Source: Aquatica leii (taxonomy: Eukaryota; Arthropoda; Insecta; Coleoptera; Lampyridae). Taken from it: a stretch of DNA of 64,000 nt. The stretch spans positions 79,332,236 through 79,396,235 of the forward strand of contig CM069433.1 of assembly GCA_035610365.1 (NCBI GenBank), given 5' to 3'. Both the position numbers and the translations under genes were made by a program. Below, in pieces: positions 60,371 to 64,000 of the stretch. Under the pieces are notes generated by a model. The model was not told the DNA's origin. It searched no databases and was given only the letters and a program-made list of their open reading frames with translations. The first letter of the stretch is position 1. Every line of letters begins with the position of its first letter.

Positions 60371-61331
60371 TGATAAGTGACAAATTTGCTTGATTAGAAA
60401 CTTCACATGTTCTAATGTTCTAATGAAAATAACATTCAAATAAACCAGGATTATTTAAAAAAGAGCTGAGCACAACAAAGACCACAATCATTATTTTTGT
60501 CCATTTTTATCACACGTTTAGTAGTATTAAAACGTACAAGAAACCTAATATTAATTAAATTTATTATGTCTATTTTGTTGTTTCAAAAAATTGTCGACAT
60601 TATAAATCCAAGCATACCACTGAATTATTTATTAAATTTGATTGGCGTGTCAGAAGTAGGGTCGTGCCATTTAAAAAAAAAACTAAGGGTAGTTGCTGGG
60701 GTCAGGGAGTTAATTTTATAAATGTTGATTAAACGTCAAAAATTGTCCCCCTGAAAATTAAAATTGACTAATTTTTTTATTTTTGCATTTGCTCAGAAAT
60801 TAAAGCAATGGAAAGTTTTAAAAAAACTCACCTTGTAAAGTATTGTATGATTTTATGTATCTTGATAAATCTTTGTATTAGTAAATTTTACACAAAAATA
60901 CCGTCTTTTTAAATAAGCATCGCTCTAAGAAAACTCGGTTTACTTTATTAATACAGCAATTTTGCCATAAAGAAAGAACATAAACTCCACTTCATTTTAT
61001 TATTATTGATTGAAAAAGTACAGCACAATTTTTAAAATTGGCAAAGCTTTCAATCCCTTACAATCTTTCGTAAAGAACCTAGACGGTAACATAGTAGAAT
61101 TAAACATATTGAGCTTAAACTTTTCACTCAATATAAATAGAAATTGCAATCAATTTCGTATTTACGTTGAAATTAAGTTTACAGTGTTACAATAAAATTC
61201 TGTAAAACTTTAATTAATGCGTTTGATTGTAAAAGTAACCCCACCTTCACATTTCTTTTTGTAAAATTCGCAAAGAAGTCGCGTATTAAAACATTAATCT
61301 TAAAGATATTGTATTTTACTTAGAAACATAT
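60371..61331. other. Gene-free interval
   Basis: No supported gene. The frames at 60,497-60,721 and 61,010-61,195 show no recognisable motif. Confidence 0.45.
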
Positions 61332-62309
61332 CCCTAGTAGCACAAAATATATGTACGATATTCTAATGATCTTGGTACAATATTTAAAGTCGGCTAAATA
61401 TTGCTTGCTGTAATAGATATATTTTTGATATTGTTAAAGTGTATAATACTAATATCCTAAAAATATATACCTACAATATCATTGATATATTTTAAAACCT
61501 CATAATTTTTTTCAAGGTTTACATGACATCAGGTAAATATCTTAATTCTAGATACTTATTGCAAGATGTAAAAAATGTATTCTAGATATTGTAAAACTAG
61601 ATAAAAACAATGTTTTAAAAATATGTACCAACAATATCGTTCGTGTATTCTAAGGTCACAAATGTTTTTCAAAATTTGACTGACATAAAATATATATTAT
61701 AATTATATATAGAGCGAATATTTATGTTTAATCAGTATCTAACTTTTTATGCTTATTTTTTAACTGTACTTTTAAATTTATGTATTTATAGTTGTTAAAC
61801 GTTTGTCTTAAACTTTTTTTTCATTTTTGCTAAAAACCCTAACACAATGTTCTCATAATTTAAATATGCTTATTTTAAAAATTATCTTTATATGCGTATA
61901 TTTTAATAAAAAGTAATCCAATATCATAGTATGTAATCTGCTAAAAATTTTGTAAGCAACACAATTTAATTATTAAAAAAATTACACAAGGAGTATATAA
62001 AATTGAGACATCTGCGTTTGAATTGAATGGAAAAACCAATTGCATTATAACTAGAACTATAGTAATTTTACAATAATAAACTACATTTGCTGCAATGAAA
62101 TTTTAGACAAGGAATTTTAATTCTGCAGTAAAATTACCAGTAATGCTAGCAAGTATTTATGATTTTGAAGGTCATCTTTTCCAAATACTTTTGTGGCATT
62201 AAAAACGGGTATATAGGTACAAGTACCTTTTAGGTGCTTTTAATAAATTTCTTAGAATCCTTTGCAATATTGAAAAAATGTATTATTTACCTGCTTTTGG
62301 GTACTGAGG

Positions 62310-62516
62310 TCAAAAACCGTTATATAGACCCTGAACAAGAATAAGGAAAGTTTTCTTTACTAATATGCTTTGGGTTTCGTGTTTGCAGTTTGCGAAGTTT
62401 AAATTTTTATATCGAGTTTTAGTGCAACGTAATTGTATAATCAGGTAAGTGCCTATTAATTTTCTTATTTTTATTTTTGCATCATGTTTTCTAACTACAG
62501 AAAAGCAAAAATTCAT
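62310..62516 (-). other. Short open frame inside the 2.24-kb element, unsupported
   Basis: A 68-codon frame (MNFCFSVVRKHDAKIKIRKL...) with no known motif. I mention it only because it is one of the few frames inside this element; it is probably chance. Confidence 0.15.
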
Positions 62517-62964
62517 TTTGTAAATAATTTATTTTAACGCAGCTTAGTTGGCTGTTCAACGTTGACAGAACATAATTCAAAAAAATTTCAACAGTCATTA
62601 CTAATAAGAAACCTAAATTAGAGAAATGCTTTTATTTACGTAACTATAATCAATAATTAATAAACAACAAATTTACCTTATTTTTTTAATAGCAATCCCA
62701 AGAAAATGCTTTTGTGCACTTTTAAAACTAATCTAAAATAATAACTAAATTAATAATGCTGTTGATATTTCTGTAAACCAAATTTAAAAAAAAATATATG
62801 TATTGATAGAGTTTCTTTATTGAAAAATTCAAACTAAAACCATTTGTCTGTATATTTTATAACAATTAAAATAATTTTAATGCATTTTATAATTATTATT
62901 ATAAAATGTAGATTTTTTAATACAACTTTGTAGAGTAAATCTTAATTGTGTGTGTTTTTTTTCA

Positions 62965-63064
62965 GATGCCATCACAAGACGACATCCTAATGTTGCGTTA
63001 TATTTGGCAAGATTTAGAACATTTATGTACTACCTATGTAATATGTGATGATATTAATAAGTAA
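62965..63064 (+). other. Possible terminal exon inside the 2.24-kb element
   Basis: A strong splice-acceptor-like context, TGTGTTTTTTTTCAG, ends at 62,965 and is followed by unusually base-balanced sequence that opens ATGCCATCACAAGACGACAT. One frame gives MPSQDDILMLRYIWQDLEHL and ends at a stop at 63,062-63,064; another reads DAITRRHPNVALYLARF. AATAAA at 63,178-63,183 could serve as a polyadenylation signal. There is no recognisable domain. Confidence 0.3.
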
Positions 63065-63569
63065 TTTTAAGATACAATTTTTTTGTGTATTTATTTTTAA
63101 AGATGTTTAAAATGTATACAGATTTTATATTTATATTTTATTCATTTGTAATTTTGTTTTGTTAGTGTAATTTTTATAAATAAACGTGTTTCTACAGAAT
63201 ATCTGCAGTGTTTCAATACGGTTTAATAAAAACTGTACAATGCGTAGGAAGAAAGAACCAGATTAAATATCATTTACAAACATACACATATGTAGTAGGT
63301 ATATATTTTACAAATATCTCACAAATAATAGTGAGATACATCTAGAACAGATTAAAAAGATATATTTCCCATATATTGGAAACAAATATTGAGACGACAT
63401 CTACATCTAATGTCTACCATATATTGAAAACATATATTTAGAATATATTTATTTTATATAAATTATTGATATAGCATTACAATAAATGGCCAATATAAAA
63501 AAGTGTGACATTTAAATATTTACCAGATGTTATTTACTAATATATTACGTATATTTTGTGCTACTAGGG

Positions 63570-64000
63570 ATATATAAAACGTAACTACTACAAACAATTT
63601 AAACTTCAAAAATTTTAACAAACTGATCAATACTTAAATTAAAAATTTTAAACAATGTCTTACATTATGCCTTCACTTCAGCATTTTACATTAATTGGTG
63701 TCAACATTAAGTCGACTCCAAGCCATTTATCTTTAAAGTTACTTTAATGTAATTTATTATTTTGTTACTTAAGCGTTTCTAAATACCATTAAAACTAATT
63801 AAATTAGATAAAGTGTACAATGTTGTTATTATTAAAAACACCAAGTAGATAGAAATGTAAACAGAATAACGTAATTGAAATATTTTTAGTATTCCTATAA
63901 TAGATTTTTTTGGTAATATTTAAAATTGAGTTTTGTAAGTAAATACAACACTTTTATAAATATTGTTGTTTGTCAAACAAAAAAAGTATTTTAAAAATCG
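63570..64000. other. Gene-free end of window
   Basis: AT-rich, nothing recognised. Confidence 0.4.

Larger units (their letters stand above)
61332..63569. mobile_element. 2.24-kb TIR element with AT-rich subterminal repeats
   Basis: CCCTAGTAGCACAAAATATA (61,332-61,351) and its reverse complement, TATATTTTGTGCTACTAGGG (about 63,550-63,569), form terminal inverted repeats of at least 20 bp with the same continuation (GTAC against GTAA). Both subterminal regions are rich in variants of GATATTGT and ATATATTT. Flanks are ACATAT on the left and ATATAT on the right, so a short AT target duplication is possible but ambiguous. No transposase is recognised. Superfamily undetermined. Confidence 0.7.

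Overview
This window is very AT-rich, gene-poor eukaryotic DNA. Its repeat content (piggyBac, Tc1/mariner, CR1-like, Jockey and RTE-like LINEs, Penelope-like elements) points to an arthropod, most likely an insect and perhaps a beetle; the species cannot be fixed from the sequence. I see no intact host protein gene, no tRNA or rRNA, no CRISPR array and no bacterial operon structure. Nearly every recognisable coding segment is the decayed remnant of a mobile element.

Layout. 0-3 kb: a large hairpin, a degenerate TGCC-rich repeat and a decayed piggyBac transposon. 4.4-6.7 kb: a 5'-truncated CR1-like LINE on the minus strand whose 3' tail runs into an (AAT)n tract. 7.0-9.4 kb: two Penelope-like (PLE) copies joined head to head, apparently inserted as one event, each ending outward in a hammerhead ribozyme. 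8.9-29.3 kb: a direct tandem duplication of a ~10.1-10.3 kb unit whose left breakpoint lies inside the PLE endonuclease region. Each unit holds a ~390-430 bp element with two opposed hammerhead ribozymes, a ~830-850 bp MITE and an unrecognised decayed membrane-protein-like reading region. 30.6-32.7 kb: a third hammerhead-like relic and an RTE-like LINE relic. 36.6-40.3 kb: a Tc1-like transposon with long (~550 bp) inverted repeats and a nested 507-bp insertion. 41.6-43.1 kb: a Jockey-clade LINE relic. 46.7-48.5 kb: a second piggyBac. 48.6-50.7 kb: a TIR-flanked element with two minisatellites. 51.4-53.1 kb: large palindromes and MITE-like tandem copies. 59.8-60.4 kb: a Tc1/mariner-like transposase relic on the minus strand. 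61.3-63.6 kb: a 2.24-kb TIR element.

The most interesting signal is the set of seven well-formed hammerhead motifs plus one decayed one. They share a GAAACGU core whose ACGU is self-complementary, and they include a coding-free element made of two opposed ribozymes, a ~33-bp tail and a 12-bp target-site duplication: a minimal Penelope-type, retrozyme-like non-autonomous retroelement. All identifications come from reading motifs by eye; no database search was run.
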